Assembly: GCA_020049615.1 (NCBI GenBank)
Contig: JAIFKN010000252.1
Coordinates: 1-9,380 of the forward strand
From: a bacterium
GTDB taxonomy: Bacteria > Planctomycetota > UBA11346
Direction: 5' to 3'
Length of the DNA stretch: 9,380 nt
Shown piece by piece: positions 1 to 9,012 of the stretch. The position numbers and the translations under genes are program-made. Under the pieces are notes generated by a model. The model ran no database searches, had not been told where the DNA came from, and saw only the letters and a program-made list of their open reading frames with translations. Numbering within the stretch: the first letter of the stretch is position 1; each line of letters begins with the position of its first letter.

Positions 1-1025
1 AAGGAGCCGGCGGCCAGCACGAAGGCGAACTCACCGACCTGGGCCAGCAGCAGGCCGCAGCCCCAGGCCTGGCGCCAGGGCAGGCCGGCGAGTCGCATGG
101 CGACGGCGGCCAGCGGGGCCTTGATCACCACCGCGATCAGCGACAGGGCGCTGACCTGGAACCAGTGCGCGGCGACGAAGGCGGGATCGAACAACGCGCC
201 CATGGCGGCGAAGAACAGGATGGCGCTGAGCCCGGTCAGCGGCCGGGTCGAGGTTTCGACCACTTCCCGGGTGCCGCGTCCGCCCAGCGCCAGGCCGGCG
301 GCGAACGCGCCGAGAGCGCCCCCCAGACCGAGGCGCTCGGCCAGGCCGGCGGCGCCGAGCGCGATGGTGATGGCGAAGGCGACCTCCAGTTCGGGCAGCT
401 TGCTGGCGCGCAGCCGGGCGACCAGGCGCGTGGCCATCACCCGACGCAGCAGCAGGGTGCCGCCGGCGAAGAGCGCGACGCCCAGGCCGAGTTGCAGCAG
501 GTTGGCGCTGTGCCCGACCGGGGCGAGGAGGGCGATGAGCACGAGCAGCGGACCCATCGCAACGTCCTGCATCAGCGACACCGAGAGCGACAGTTGGCCC
601 TCCTCGCGGGCACGCAGCTTGCGCTCCTCGAGGGCGCGCATGAGCACGATCGAACTGGTCATCGCCAGGCAGCTCCCCACCGCCACGGCGTTGGGCAGGC
701 TGAGTCCGGCGAACATCGCGACCGCCGCCCCGGCGATGATGGTCAGGCAGATCTGCGTGGTCGAGGCGATGAGGGTGGCGCGCAGCCGCCGCCGGGCTTC
801 GCCGAGGTCGAGTTCGAGGCCGATGGAGAACAGCAGCAGGGCGGCGCCGACCTGGGCGAGCGGGCCGAGGCTCTCGCGGCCGACCAGTCCGAGGACGCTG
901 GGCCCGGCGACCACGCCGGTGACCAGGTAGGCGACCAGGGCGCTGACCCCCAGGCGTTGGAACGCCAGGACGATGACCACGCCGAGGGCGAGGATCGCCA
1001 GCACCGCACCGAGTTCGCCGCCCAT
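1..1025 (-). CDS. CPA2/KefB-type cation:proton antiporter, partial (C-terminus off the left edge)
   Basis: Translating the minus strand from ATG at 1025-1023 gives 341 open codons running off the window. The protein is highly hydrophobic with repeated membrane segments and begins MGGELGAVLAILALG. Motifs typical of the CPA2 monovalent cation:proton antiporter family are visible: YLVTGVVAGPSVLG (residues 33-46), LLLFSIGLELDL (63-74), the acidic LMQDVAMGP (151-159, probably carrying the ion-binding Asp154), LGAFAAGLALG (238-248) and LLAQVGEFAFVL (326-337). It would exchange K+ or Na+ for H+ across the inner membrane; ion specificity cannot be read from the sequence. Only the membrane domain is visible, so whether a C-terminal RCK/TrkA_N nucleotide-binding domain follows is unknown. 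The start is just 41 bp from the divergent prmC start. The only Shine-Dalgarno-like sequence (GGGAG) lies rather far upstream, so the exact start is moderately certain. Confidence 0.9.
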   Translation of the reverse strand, partial: MGGELGAVLAILALGVVIVLAFQRLGVSALVAYLVTGVVAGPSVLGLVGRESLGPLAQVGAALLLFSIGLELDLGEARRRLRATLIASTTQICLTIIAGAAVAMFAGLSLPNAVAVGSCLAMTSSIVLMRALEERKLRAREEGQLSLSVSLMQDVAMGPLLVLIALLAPVGHSANLLQLGLGVALFAGGTLLLRRVMATRLVARLRASKLPELEVAFAITIALGAAGLAERLGLGGALGAFAAGLALGGRGTREVVETSTRPLTGLSAILFFAAMGALFDPAFVAAHWFQVSALSLIAVVIKAPLAAVAMRLAGLPWRQAWGCGLLLAQVGEFAFVLAAGS

Positions 1026-1066
1026 GATATGGTTGTGGCGCGCTCCCGGGGCGCGACAAGGCGGCT
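1026..1066. promoter_or_regulatory. Divergent intergenic region between the antiporter gene and prmC
   Basis: These 41 bp separate the two divergent start codons and must contain at least the ribosome binding sites. An AAGG just before the GTG at 1067 is a plausible prmC Shine-Dalgarno. I see no convincing -35/-10 pair. The region is so short that promoters probably overlap or extend into the coding sequences. Confidence 0.4.
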
Positions 1067-1900
1067 GTGGCCAACACCCTGCTCGACCTCGTCCAGCGCT
1101 CCGCCACCTGGCTGGCGGAGAAGGGCCTGTCCAACGCCCGGCGGGAGGCGGAGTGGATCTTCGCCGAGGCCCTCGGCCTGACCCGCCTCGAGCTGTACAC
1201 CCGCTTCGACATGCCGCTCGATACCGCAGAGATGGAGCGCCTGCGGGCGCTGGTGCAGCGCCGGGGCCGACGCGAACCGCTCGCCTACGTGATCGGCAAC
1301 CAGGACTTCCGCGGCCTGAAGCTGCGCGTCACGCCGGCCGTGCTGGTACCCCGGCCGGAAACCGAGGAACTGGTCGACCTGGTGCTGGGGGCCCTGCCGC
1401 AAGGCTCCCAGGCGGTGCTCGACGTCGGCACCGGCTCCGGAGCGATCGCTCTGGCGCTGAAGCATGCCCGGCCCGAACTGGTGGTGCAGGCCCGCGACCT
1501 CTCGCCCGAGGCGCTGGAGGTGGCCCGGGCCAACGCCGAGTCACTGGCCCTGGTGGTCGATTTCAGCCAGGGTGATCTCGCCACCGGGCTGAGCGGTCCC
1601 TTCGTTGCCGTGGTCGCGAACCTGCCCTACATCGCTGAGGATGAGCGCGGCCTGTGCGATCCCGAGTTGGCGTTCGAGCCCTCCCTCGCCTTGTTCCCCG
1701 GTGGGGACGGCCTTGACCCGATCCGCCGGCTGATCGCCGATGCGCCCCGGCTGCTCGCACCCGAGGGTCGGTTGTGGCTCGAACATGGCTTCCACCAGGC
1801 TCCGGCGATCGCGGCAACGGCCGCAAAGGCAGGCCTGCAGGCGAGGGTCCATCGCGATGGTGCCGGCCTCGAGCGCTTCAGTGAACTGCATCGTGCGTGA
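1067..1900 (+). CDS. prmC: PrmC: peptide chain release factor N5-glutamine methyltransferase
   Basis: A 277-residue protein, the same length as E. coli PrmC (HemK). The family methylates the glutamine of the GGQ motif of release factors RF1 and RF2 using S-adenosylmethionine, in the cytoplasm, to promote translation termination. The N-terminal helical domain covers about residues 1-85. LVPRPETEEL (93-102) is the family signature before the Rossmann-fold methyltransferase domain, whose SAM motif is VLDVGTGSGAIALAL (117-131). The substrate-binding tetrapeptide is NLPY (185-188) where most PrmC have NPPY. FPGGDGLDPIRRLI (210-223) and the late EH-G strand (239-241) also fit. The GTG start is chosen for an AAGG six bases upstream and alignment with the usual N-terminus. 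The 3' end overlaps the next gene by 8 bp, so the two are probably co-transcribed and translationally coupled. In many bacteria prmC follows prfA; prfA is not here. Confidence 0.93.
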   Translation: MANTLLDLVQRSATWLAEKGLSNARREAEWIFAEALGLTRLELYTRFDMPLDTAEMERLRALVQRRGRREPLAYVIGNQDFRGLKLRVTPAVLVPRPETEELVDLVLGALPQGSQAVLDVGTGSGAIALALKHARPELVVQARDLSPEALEVARANAESLALVVDFSQGDLATGLSGPFVAVVANLPYIAEDERGLCDPELAFEPSLALFPGGDGLDPIRRLIADAPRLLAPEGRLWLEHGFHQAPAIAATAAKAGLQARVHRDGAGLERFSELHRA

Positions 1901-2120
1901 GTTGATCGCGGTGTCGGCCGTGCTGCTGCTGGCCGCAGGTCTGGCCGCGCTGCGTCCGTTGCCTGATCGCGTCGCGCCGGAACCGTTGTCAGCGTCCGAT
2001 TGTGAGGAGTGGATGGCCGACGCGATCCCTGGCGTCGGCCCGAAGAACCGCGCCTCGGTCGCCGCCGCCATCCGCGCTGGCGACGTCCCAGCCGCGGCTC
2101 ATGGCTGGTTCAACCGCTGA
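1893..2120 (+). CDS. Small membrane-anchored helix-hairpin-helix protein (ComEA-like motif)
   Basis: A 75-residue protein read from GTG at 1893, overlapping the end of prmC by 8 bp; TTG at 1902 or GTG at 1911 are alternative starts. It opens with a hydrophobic stretch, LIAVSAVLLLAAGLAAL (residues 4-20), that looks like a signal anchor or uncleaved signal peptide. A short polar/proline linker follows, then a helix-hairpin-helix: CEEWMADAIPGVGPKNRASV (37-56) continuing to about residue 63. The IPGVGPK hairpin is characteristic of the HhH motif that contacts the DNA backbone in ComEA and related proteins. The architecture resembles a minimal ComEA, which binds incoming DNA outside the inner membrane, but the protein is very short, so function remains inferred. 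An upstream in-frame ATG at 1740 would read through prmC out of frame and is rejected. The gene ends 11 bp into the convergent ilvD-like tail at 2110. Confidence 0.68.
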   Translation: MRELIAVSAVLLLAAGLAALRPLPDRVAPEPLSASDCEEWMADAIPGVGPKNRASVAAAIRAGDVPAAAHGWFNR

Positions 2121-2217
2121 CCCGCAGCACCCCGCCGGTGTCGGCGCTGGTCGCCATCGCCTGGTAGCGCTTCAGCCAGCTGCCCTTGATCTCCTTGACC
2201 AGCGGCTTCCACGCCGC
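2110..2217 (-). pseudogene. Detached 3' end of an ilvD-like gene (second copy)
   Basis: Read on the minus strand, this fragment encodes AAWKPLVKEIKGSWLKRYQ followed by AMATSADTGGVLRVSG and a TGA at 2112-2110. It is the C-terminal tail of dihydroxy-acid dehydratase, matching the tail of the ilvD gene at 3668-3772. Bases 2123-2217 are identical to 3678-3772 except at 2131 (C versus T). The last codons differ: this copy ends VLRVSG, the other VLRIG. The copy stops abruptly at 2217, where an AraC-like fragment in the opposite orientation begins, and it has no start codon of its own. Its stop overlaps the end of the convergent HhH gene, so it could mark the ancestral ilvD terminus before the intervening DNA arrived. 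Confidence 0.85.
2123..2217 (+). repeat. 95-bp direct repeat, left copy (ilvD 3' end)
   Basis: Matches 3678-3772 in the same orientation with a constant offset of 1555 bp and a single mismatch (2131 C / 3686 T). Similarity ends sharply on both sides: 2122 versus 3677 and 2218 versus 3773. The repeat brackets about 1.46 kb that carries an AraC remnant and the 385-aa exported-protein gene. Confidence 0.93.
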
Positions 2218-2380
2218 GGCTCTGCATGCCCGCCGCCTTGGTGAGGCGCGCCGCCGTCTGATCGAGACATCGGAGGACATCTCCGTGATCGCCCGGGATT
2301 GCGGCTTCGCCCACTTCCGCCGCTTCTTCCGTCGCGCCACCGGCACGGCACCGGGTTCCTTCCGTGCCCTGCATGCGCGG
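2218..2380 (+). pseudogene. AraC/XylS-family regulator, C-terminal HTH fragment
   Basis: The plus-strand frame encodes about 54 residues, including RRLGEARRRLIETSEDISVI, then ARDCGFAHFRRFFRRATGTA and PGSFRALHAR. This is the second helix-turn-helix of AraC-family transcription factors, whose consensus has an RL..A..LL helix, IA..CGF, a F.R.FR..-G..P..YR ending. The first HTH and the whole ligand-binding domain are absent. The coding similarity starts right at the edge of the ilvD repeat at 2217. There is no stop after the normal C-terminal position, and the frame runs on to 2617 through the next gene in another frame. It is therefore a truncated remnant, not a working regulator. Its presence directly upstream of the 385-aa gene could mean that the two arrived together. 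Confidence 0.72.
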
Positions 2381-2478
2381 AGCTACGTCAATTCCGACCG
2401 AAGGGGTAACGTCGAAGGCGATGCCGACAAAGGATGGAGAGGGGGCTGTTGCAGGATACCATCAAGCAAGGATCAGCC
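2381..2478. other. Leader region upstream of the 385-aa exported-protein gene
   Basis: About 100 bp with no convincing coding content lie between the AraC remnant and the ATG at 2479. An AAGGA at 2467-2471 sits seven bases before that ATG and is a good ribosome binding site. I see no clear sigma-70-like promoter and no strong hairpin. Confidence 0.35.
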
Positions 2479-3636
2479 ATGCGTCCACGTATCCGCTTCT
2501 GCCTCCCCGTCCTGCTTGCCGTCTGCCTCTCGGCCGGCGACGCCCCCGACCCCAACGCCAACGCCGCCCTCGACTTCTGGCGGGCGATCCACTTCCTTGG
2601 CGAGGACAAGGAGCTGATCGGCAGACTCGGCGAGGACGATGTGCTGAAGGTGCAGTTCCCCGACCCTGCCGCCGACGCCGCCTTCGCCCAGCCGCTGCGC
2701 GTGCTGAATCTGCTCGCCCTCGGCGCCGCCTCGCCCTACTGCGACTGGGGCATCGATGGGCGTGGCGAGGGTGCCGATGCGCTGCTGCCCCACCTGCAAC
2801 CGATGCGCCGACTGGGCAGGCTGGTCCTGCTGCGCGCGCGTTGGCAGTCGGCGCAGGGCCGACAGGCCGAGGCGGCGGACGACCTGCTGCTGGCCATGCG
2901 TATGGCGCGGCTGCTTGGCGGGCGTACGCCGTTGCTGATGGACACACTGGTCGGATACAACATCGAGACGCAGGCCATCGCGGTCGCCGGCGCGCTCCTG
3001 CCAGCCATGGAAGCGACGGGTCGCCAGCGACTGGAGGCCGGACTGGCCGCACTGCCGGCATCGGCCACCGTCGCTGACGCTCTCTCCGCCGAGGTGGCGT
3101 CCGTGCAGTGGGTCGTCGACCGCCTCCTCGCCCAGCCGCCGGTGAAGCGTCCTGCCTTCTTCACCGCCCTCGGCGGTGGTGGCAGCGGACTCGATGCGCT
3201 GCGCCTGCTGCCCGAGGTGACCGACGAGAAGCTGCGCGTCCTGCCCGGGCTGTATGCCGTTGAGCTGGCGCGCTGGCAGGCCCACCTGCGCAAGCCGCCA
3301 GCGGAACGCCTGCCCTTCCCCGAGATCTGGTCGGGTGGCAAGGCGCCGAACGCGGTGCTGGACGTGGTCGCCCCAGCCTTTCCCGGCATGGCCAGGAGCG
3401 AACTGCAGTTGCTGCAGCGCCGGCAGATGCTGCTGGCTGCCGCCGCCAGACTCGCCACCGGCGAAGCCGGGTTGGTTGCCGTACTGGATCCGCTGAGCGG
3501 CAAACCCTTCGTCTGCGCGTCCAGGCCGGGAGGCTTCCGCCTGAGCGCCGCCCCGGCCAATGACGCCAAGCCGGTCGAGCTCGAGGTGGGGATGGCCCCG
3601 GCACCGGCCGAGGGCAAGACTCCCGCCAGCTTCTAA
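2479..3636 (+). CDS. Exported protein of unknown function, helical repeat-like (385 aa)
   Basis: The chosen ATG at 2479 follows an AAGGA Shine-Dalgarno and gives an N-terminus, MRPRIRFCLPVLLAVCLSAG, with a basic start, a hydrophobic core and a likely signal peptidase cleavage near residues 20-24. An in-frame ATG at 2434 would bury this signal. Export to the periplasm or outside is thus likely; the Cys in AVC is a poor lipobox. The mature part is rich in Ala, Leu and Arg and predicted mostly helical. The stretch with PYCDWGIDGRGEGAD, then LRARWQSAQGRQAEAADDLL and LLMDTLVGYNIETQAIAV, looks like TPR-type helix pairs. It resembles, from memory, exported proteins of Planctomycetota; I cannot name a characterised family. 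No catalytic motif is evident. The C-terminal ~40 residues are Pro/Ala-rich. The gene lies wholly between the two copies of the 95-bp ilvD repeat, suggesting it came with the insert. It converges on ilvD. Confidence 0.8.
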   Translation: MRPRIRFCLPVLLAVCLSAGDAPDPNANAALDFWRAIHFLGEDKELIGRLGEDDVLKVQFPDPAADAAFAQPLRVLNLLALGAASPYCDWGIDGRGEGADALLPHLQPMRRLGRLVLLRARWQSAQGRQAEAADDLLLAMRMARLLGGRTPLLMDTLVGYNIETQAIAVAGALLPAMEATGRQRLEAGLAALPASATVADALSAEVASVQWVVDRLLAQPPVKRPAFFTALGGGGSGLDALRLLPEVTDEKLRVLPGLYAVELARWQAHLRKPPAERLPFPEIWSGGKAPNAVLDVVAPAFPGMARSELQLLQRRQMLLAAAARLATGEAGLVAVLDPLSGKPFVCASRPGGFRLSAAPANDAKPVELEVGMAPAPAEGKTPASF

Positions 3637-3662
3637 CCGTGCAGGATCGGTTCGGGGCCTGC

Positions 3663-3680
3663 GCGCATCATCCGATGCGC
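3663..3680. terminator. Small hairpin at the ilvD/exported-protein convergence
   Basis: GCGCATC (3663-3669), a four-base loop, and GATGCGC (3674-3680) form a perfect 7-bp stem covering the ancestral ilvD stop codon. It lies between two convergent genes, where a bidirectional terminator is expected. There is no T-tract on either strand, so an intrinsic terminator is only a weak call. Confidence 0.3.
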
Positions 3681-5341
3681 AGCACTCCGCCGGTGTCGGC
3701 GCTGGTCGCCATCGCCTGGTAGCGCTTCAGCCAGCTGCCCTTGATCTCCTTGACCAGCGGCTTCCACGCCGCCTTGCGCTGGGCCAGTTCGGCTTCGGGC
3801 ACCAGCAGCTGGATGCTGCGCTAGCTGATCCGGTCGCCATCCTTGACCAGGGCGATGACGCCGCCGGCCGCCGCTTCGGGGCTGACGTGACCGATCGAGG
3901 CGCCGCTGGTGCCGCCGCTGAAGCGGCCGTCGGTAACGAGGGCGACCTTGCCGCCGAGGCCTGCACCCTTGATGTAGCTGGTCGGGGCGAGCATCTCCTG
4001 CATGCCCGGACCGCCCTTGGGGCCCTCGTAGCGGATGACCACCACATGCCCCGGCTTGACCTTGCCGCCGAGGATGCCGGCGCAGGCGTCCTCCTGGCTG
4101 TCGAAGACGATCGCCTCGCCGGTGAAGGCGAGCATCTCGGGGACGACGCCCGCGGTCTTCACCACGCAGCCGTTGGTCGCGAGGTTGCCCATCAGGATGG
4201 CGAGGCCGCCGTCCTTGGTGTAGGCGTTGGCCACCGTGCGGATGACCGTGGGGTCCTTGGTCCGCTCGTTCTTCAGCAACTGGGCCCAGGTCTGGCCGAG
4301 GATGGTGTTGCACGACAGTTCCAGCAGGCCGACGGCTCCGAGTTCGCCGAGGATGGCGTAGATGCCGCCGGCGTAGTGTACGTCCTCGATATGGTGGTCG
4401 CCGTTGGGCGCGATCTTGGCCAGGCACGGGACCCGCTTCGAGATCATGTCGATGCGGCGGATGTCGTAGTCGATGCCGGCCTCGCGGGCGATGGCCAGCA
4501 GGTGCAGCACGGTGTTGGTGCTGCCACCCATGGCGACGTCGAGGGCGACGGCATTGTCGAAGACCGCCTGCGAGACGATCTTCGACGGCGTCAGGTCCTG
4601 CTTCACCAGTTCGAGGACGTGCCGCGCGGCCTGCTTCCACAGATCGACGCGCTCAGGGTTGAGCTTCCCGGGGCCTTCGCCGGCGAGGATGGTGCCGTTG
4701 CCGGGCAGGGCGAGGCCGAGCGCCTCGCACAGGCAGTTCATCGAGTTGGCGGTGAACATGCCCGAGCACGAACCGCAGGTCGGGCAGGCGTTCTTCTCGA
4801 TGTCGGCCAGCTTCTCGGCGCTGACGGTGCCGGCGTTGTGGCCGGCGACGGCGGCGAAGGCGGTGACCAGGTCGATCGCCTTGCCATCCTTGTCCTTGCC
4901 CGCCTTCATCGGTCCGCCGCTGACGAAGATGGTGGGGATGTCGACGCGCATCGCGCCCATCAGCATGCCCGGGACGATCTTGTCGCAGTTGGGGATGCAC
5001 ACCATGCCGTCGAAGCAGTGCGCCATGACCATGGTCTCGACGCAGTCGGCGATCAGTTCGCGCGACGGCAGCGACCACAGCATGCCCTTGTGCCCCATGG
5101 CGATGCCGTCATCCACACCGATGGTGTTGAAGATGAAGGGGATGCCGCCGGCGGCGCGGATCTCGGCCGACACCACCTCTGCGACCTCGTCGAGGTGCAC
5201 GTGGCCGGGGATGATCTCGACGTGCGACGAGCACACCGCGATGAACGGCTTGGCGAAGTCCTCCTCCTTCAGCCCGGTGGCGCGCAGGAGGGAGCGGTGA
5301 GGGGCCCGGTCGAAGCCCTTCTTGATGGTGTCGGAGCGCAT
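3668..5341 (-). pseudogene. ilvD: ilvD, dihydroxy-acid dehydratase, interrupted by an in-frame TAG near its 3' end
   Basis: From ATG at 5341-5339 the minus strand encodes [20 protein letters not shown] and 506 residues in all up to TAG at 3823-3821. The same frame then continues RSIQLLVPEAELAQRKAAWK to a TGA at 3670-3668, which would make 557 residues, the usual IlvD length. The enzyme dehydrates 2,3-dihydroxy-isovalerate and 2,3-dihydroxy-3-methylvalerate in valine, leucine and isoleucine synthesis, in the cytoplasm. Visible hallmarks are PGHVHL (45-50), [13 protein letters not shown] (117-129) and [19 protein letters not shown] (186-204), which supply Fe-S cluster cysteines. [11 protein letters not shown] (271-281) and [20 protein letters not shown] (471-490) with the active-site serine region are also present. 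The TAG falls after GDRIS, where the family has an Ile-Asp-Ile-Pro stretch before R-S-I; about four codons seem lost there. All upstream motifs are intact, so the lesion is recent or is an error. A 506-residue product lacks part of the C-terminal domain and is probably impaired. There is no clear Shine-Dalgarno. Confidence 0.88.
3678..3772 (+). repeat. 95-bp direct repeat, right copy (within the ilvD 3' end)
   Basis: Partner of 2123-2217 with one mismatch. This copy is continuous with the rest of ilvD, lying downstream of the in-frame TAG. The segment between the TAG and the repeat edge is 48 bp. Confidence 0.93.
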
Positions 5342-5387
5342 GCGGAGGCGGACGATAGCCGCAGGGACGCTTTCGCCAGTGCAGGCA

Positions 5388-5408
5388 GGCCCAGCCTTTG
5401 GCTGGGCC
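5388..5408. promoter_or_regulatory. Perfect inverted repeat between divergent ilvD and the PHP gene
   Basis: GGCCCAGCC (5388-5396), loop TTT, then GGCTGGGCC (5400-5408) form a perfect 9-bp GC-rich stem in the 103-bp divergent intergenic region. It lies 36 bases before the PHP start and 46 bases before the ilvD start. It could be an RNA hairpin in either 5' leader, a transcription-blocking insulator, or an operator dyad. It has no T-tract, so it is not a standard intrinsic terminator. A weak -10-like TACGAT sits at 5419-5424 on the plus strand, without a convincing -35. Confidence 0.5.
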
Positions 5409-5444
5409 GCGATCGGCATACGATGCTGCCGGAGAGCAAGTCGC

Positions 5445-6344
5445 ATGCCCTGGCGTTTCGGCAACCTGCACTGCCATTCCGACCGTTCGGATGGCCACGA
5501 CGGACCAGCGGTGGTGGTTCGGGCGTATCGCGATCTGGGATTCCAGTTCGTCGGCATCACCGACCACAACCGGCGTACCGGTCCCGAGGACTGCGGTGAG
5601 GCGCTGCCGGACTTCACCGTGCTCGGCGCATGCGAGTACAGCGCAGAGGCGGAAGGCCGCCCGGTGCATGTCAATGGCATCGGCTGCACCGCGACGGTGG
5701 CCGGGGGCGCAGCGGAGGGGACGGTGGCCCAGGCGCTCCAGCGCGGAGTCGACGGATTCCTCGCCCAAGGCGCCTTCACCGTGCTCAACCACCCCAACTG
5801 GCGCTGGAGCTTCGGCCTCGGCGATCTGCTGCCGGTGAGGGGCGCCCATGCCATCGAGCTGTGGAACGGCGCTTACGACAGCGACAACCTGGGCGATGCT
5901 GGACACGCCTCGACCGAGAGCCTGTGGGACGCCGCCCTCTCGGCGGGCATGCGTCTGTGGGCGGTCGCCAGCGATGACTGCCATCGCGTCAGCGCCGGCC
6001 GGGCCTTCGGCGCCGACCCGCCGGGCCATGCCTGGGTCGCCGTCGATGCACCGGACGACCGGGCCGGATCGCTGGTGCAGGCCCTGATCGACGGGCGGTT
6101 CTACGCCTCCAACGGCGTCCGCCTGCCGCGCGTGTCGCTGACGCCTTCTGCTGTCGAGATCGAAGCGCAGGTCCGCGGCAGCGTATGCAGGATCCACGTC
6201 ATCGGCGCCGGGGGGCGCGAACTGCTCGTGGTCGACGGCTGTAGCGCCCGCTATAGCCCGCGCAGGGACGACGGCTACATCCGCTGCCGGGTCGAGGATG
6301 GCATGGGTCGCTGCGCCTGGACCCAGCCCCTGTTCCTCGACTGA
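5445..6344 (+). CDS. PHP-domain metal-dependent phosphoesterase
   Basis: A 299-residue protein. The ATG at 5445 has a GGAG ten bases upstream and places the PHP domain at the very N-terminus, as usual; an ATG at 5322 would overlap divergent ilvD. PHP (polymerase and histidinol phosphatase) motifs are present in order. [11 protein letters not shown] (residues 7-17) carries the metal-binding His9 and His11 and Asp16. VGITDHN (36-42) contains Asp40 and His41. GACEYS (61-66) carries Glu64, and VHVNGIG (74-80) carries His75. FTVLNHPNW (111-119) carries His116, and VASDDCH (174-180) ends the metal site. The set suggests an active trinuclear-metal hydrolase acting on a phosphoester, in the cytoplasm. 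The substrate cannot be told; the family includes histidinol phosphatases and nucleotide or oligonucleotide phosphoesterases. Residues ~225-299 form a C-terminal beta-rich extension of unclear role. It is divergent from ilvD, so a role in amino-acid metabolism is only a guess. Confidence 0.88.
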   Translation: MPWRFGNLHCHSDRSDGHDGPAVVVRAYRDLGFQFVGITDHNRRTGPEDCGEALPDFTVLGACEYSAEAEGRPVHVNGIGCTATVAGGAAEGTVAQALQRGVDGFLAQGAFTVLNHPNWRWSFGLGDLLPVRGAHAIELWNGAYDSDNLGDAGHASTESLWDAALSAGMRLWAVASDDCHRVSAGRAFGADPPGHAWVAVDAPDDRAGSLVQALIDGRFYASNGVRLPRVSLTPSAVEIEAQVRGSVCRIHVIGAGGRELLVVDGCSARYSPRRDDGYIRCRVEDGMGRCAWTQPLFLD

Positions 6345-6392
6345 CCCGCGACCACGCAGTCCGGAGGCAGCTAACGAACGGGGCGACGTGGG

Positions 6393-6413
6393 GCAGAGCC
6401 GGCGGAGCCCTGC
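6393..6413 (-). terminator. Possible terminator hairpin of the chemosensory operon
   Basis: On the minus strand, GCAGGGCT, a five-base loop and GGCTCTGC pair over 8 bp with two G-U wobbles, starting six bases after the stop codon of the receiver-Hpt gene. The convergent PHP gene ends at 6344. No U-tract follows, so this is a candidate only. Confidence 0.33.
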
Positions 6414-6419
6414 TAGAAG

Positions 6420-9012
<2,593 letters not shown>

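Noticed and set aside
31..1212. Minus-strand 393-codon frame over the antiporter and prmC
   Set aside because: The translation is an Arg/Pro/Gly-rich shadow; the antiporter is encoded in a different minus frame and prmC on the opposite strand.
2434..2478. Earlier ATG for the exported protein
   Set aside because: It would place 15 polar residues before the signal peptide, and the ATG at 2479 has the better ribosome binding site.
2186..2617. The 143-codon plus-strand frame as an intact AraC regulator
   Set aside because: Its first codons are antisense to the ilvD tail repeat and its last part runs out of frame through the 385-aa gene; only about 54 central residues look like AraC.
3821..3823. 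Programmed recoding (pyrrolysine or suppressor reading) of the ilvD TAG
   Set aside because: No recoding hairpin or supporting genes are seen, other genes here use ordinary stops, and the missing conserved residues point to a lesion or error.
3560..5599. Plus-strand open frame of 679 codons opposite ilvD
   Set aside because: It is antisense to a clear dihydroxy-acid dehydratase frame; its length is a product of high GC, its translation shows no family motif, and it spans both the exported-protein end and the ilvD repeat.
5342..5854. N-terminal extension of ilvD to 5854
   Set aside because: The extra residues lie antisense to the PHP domain and do not resemble IlvD; the family N-terminus MRSDTIKKG begins at 5341.
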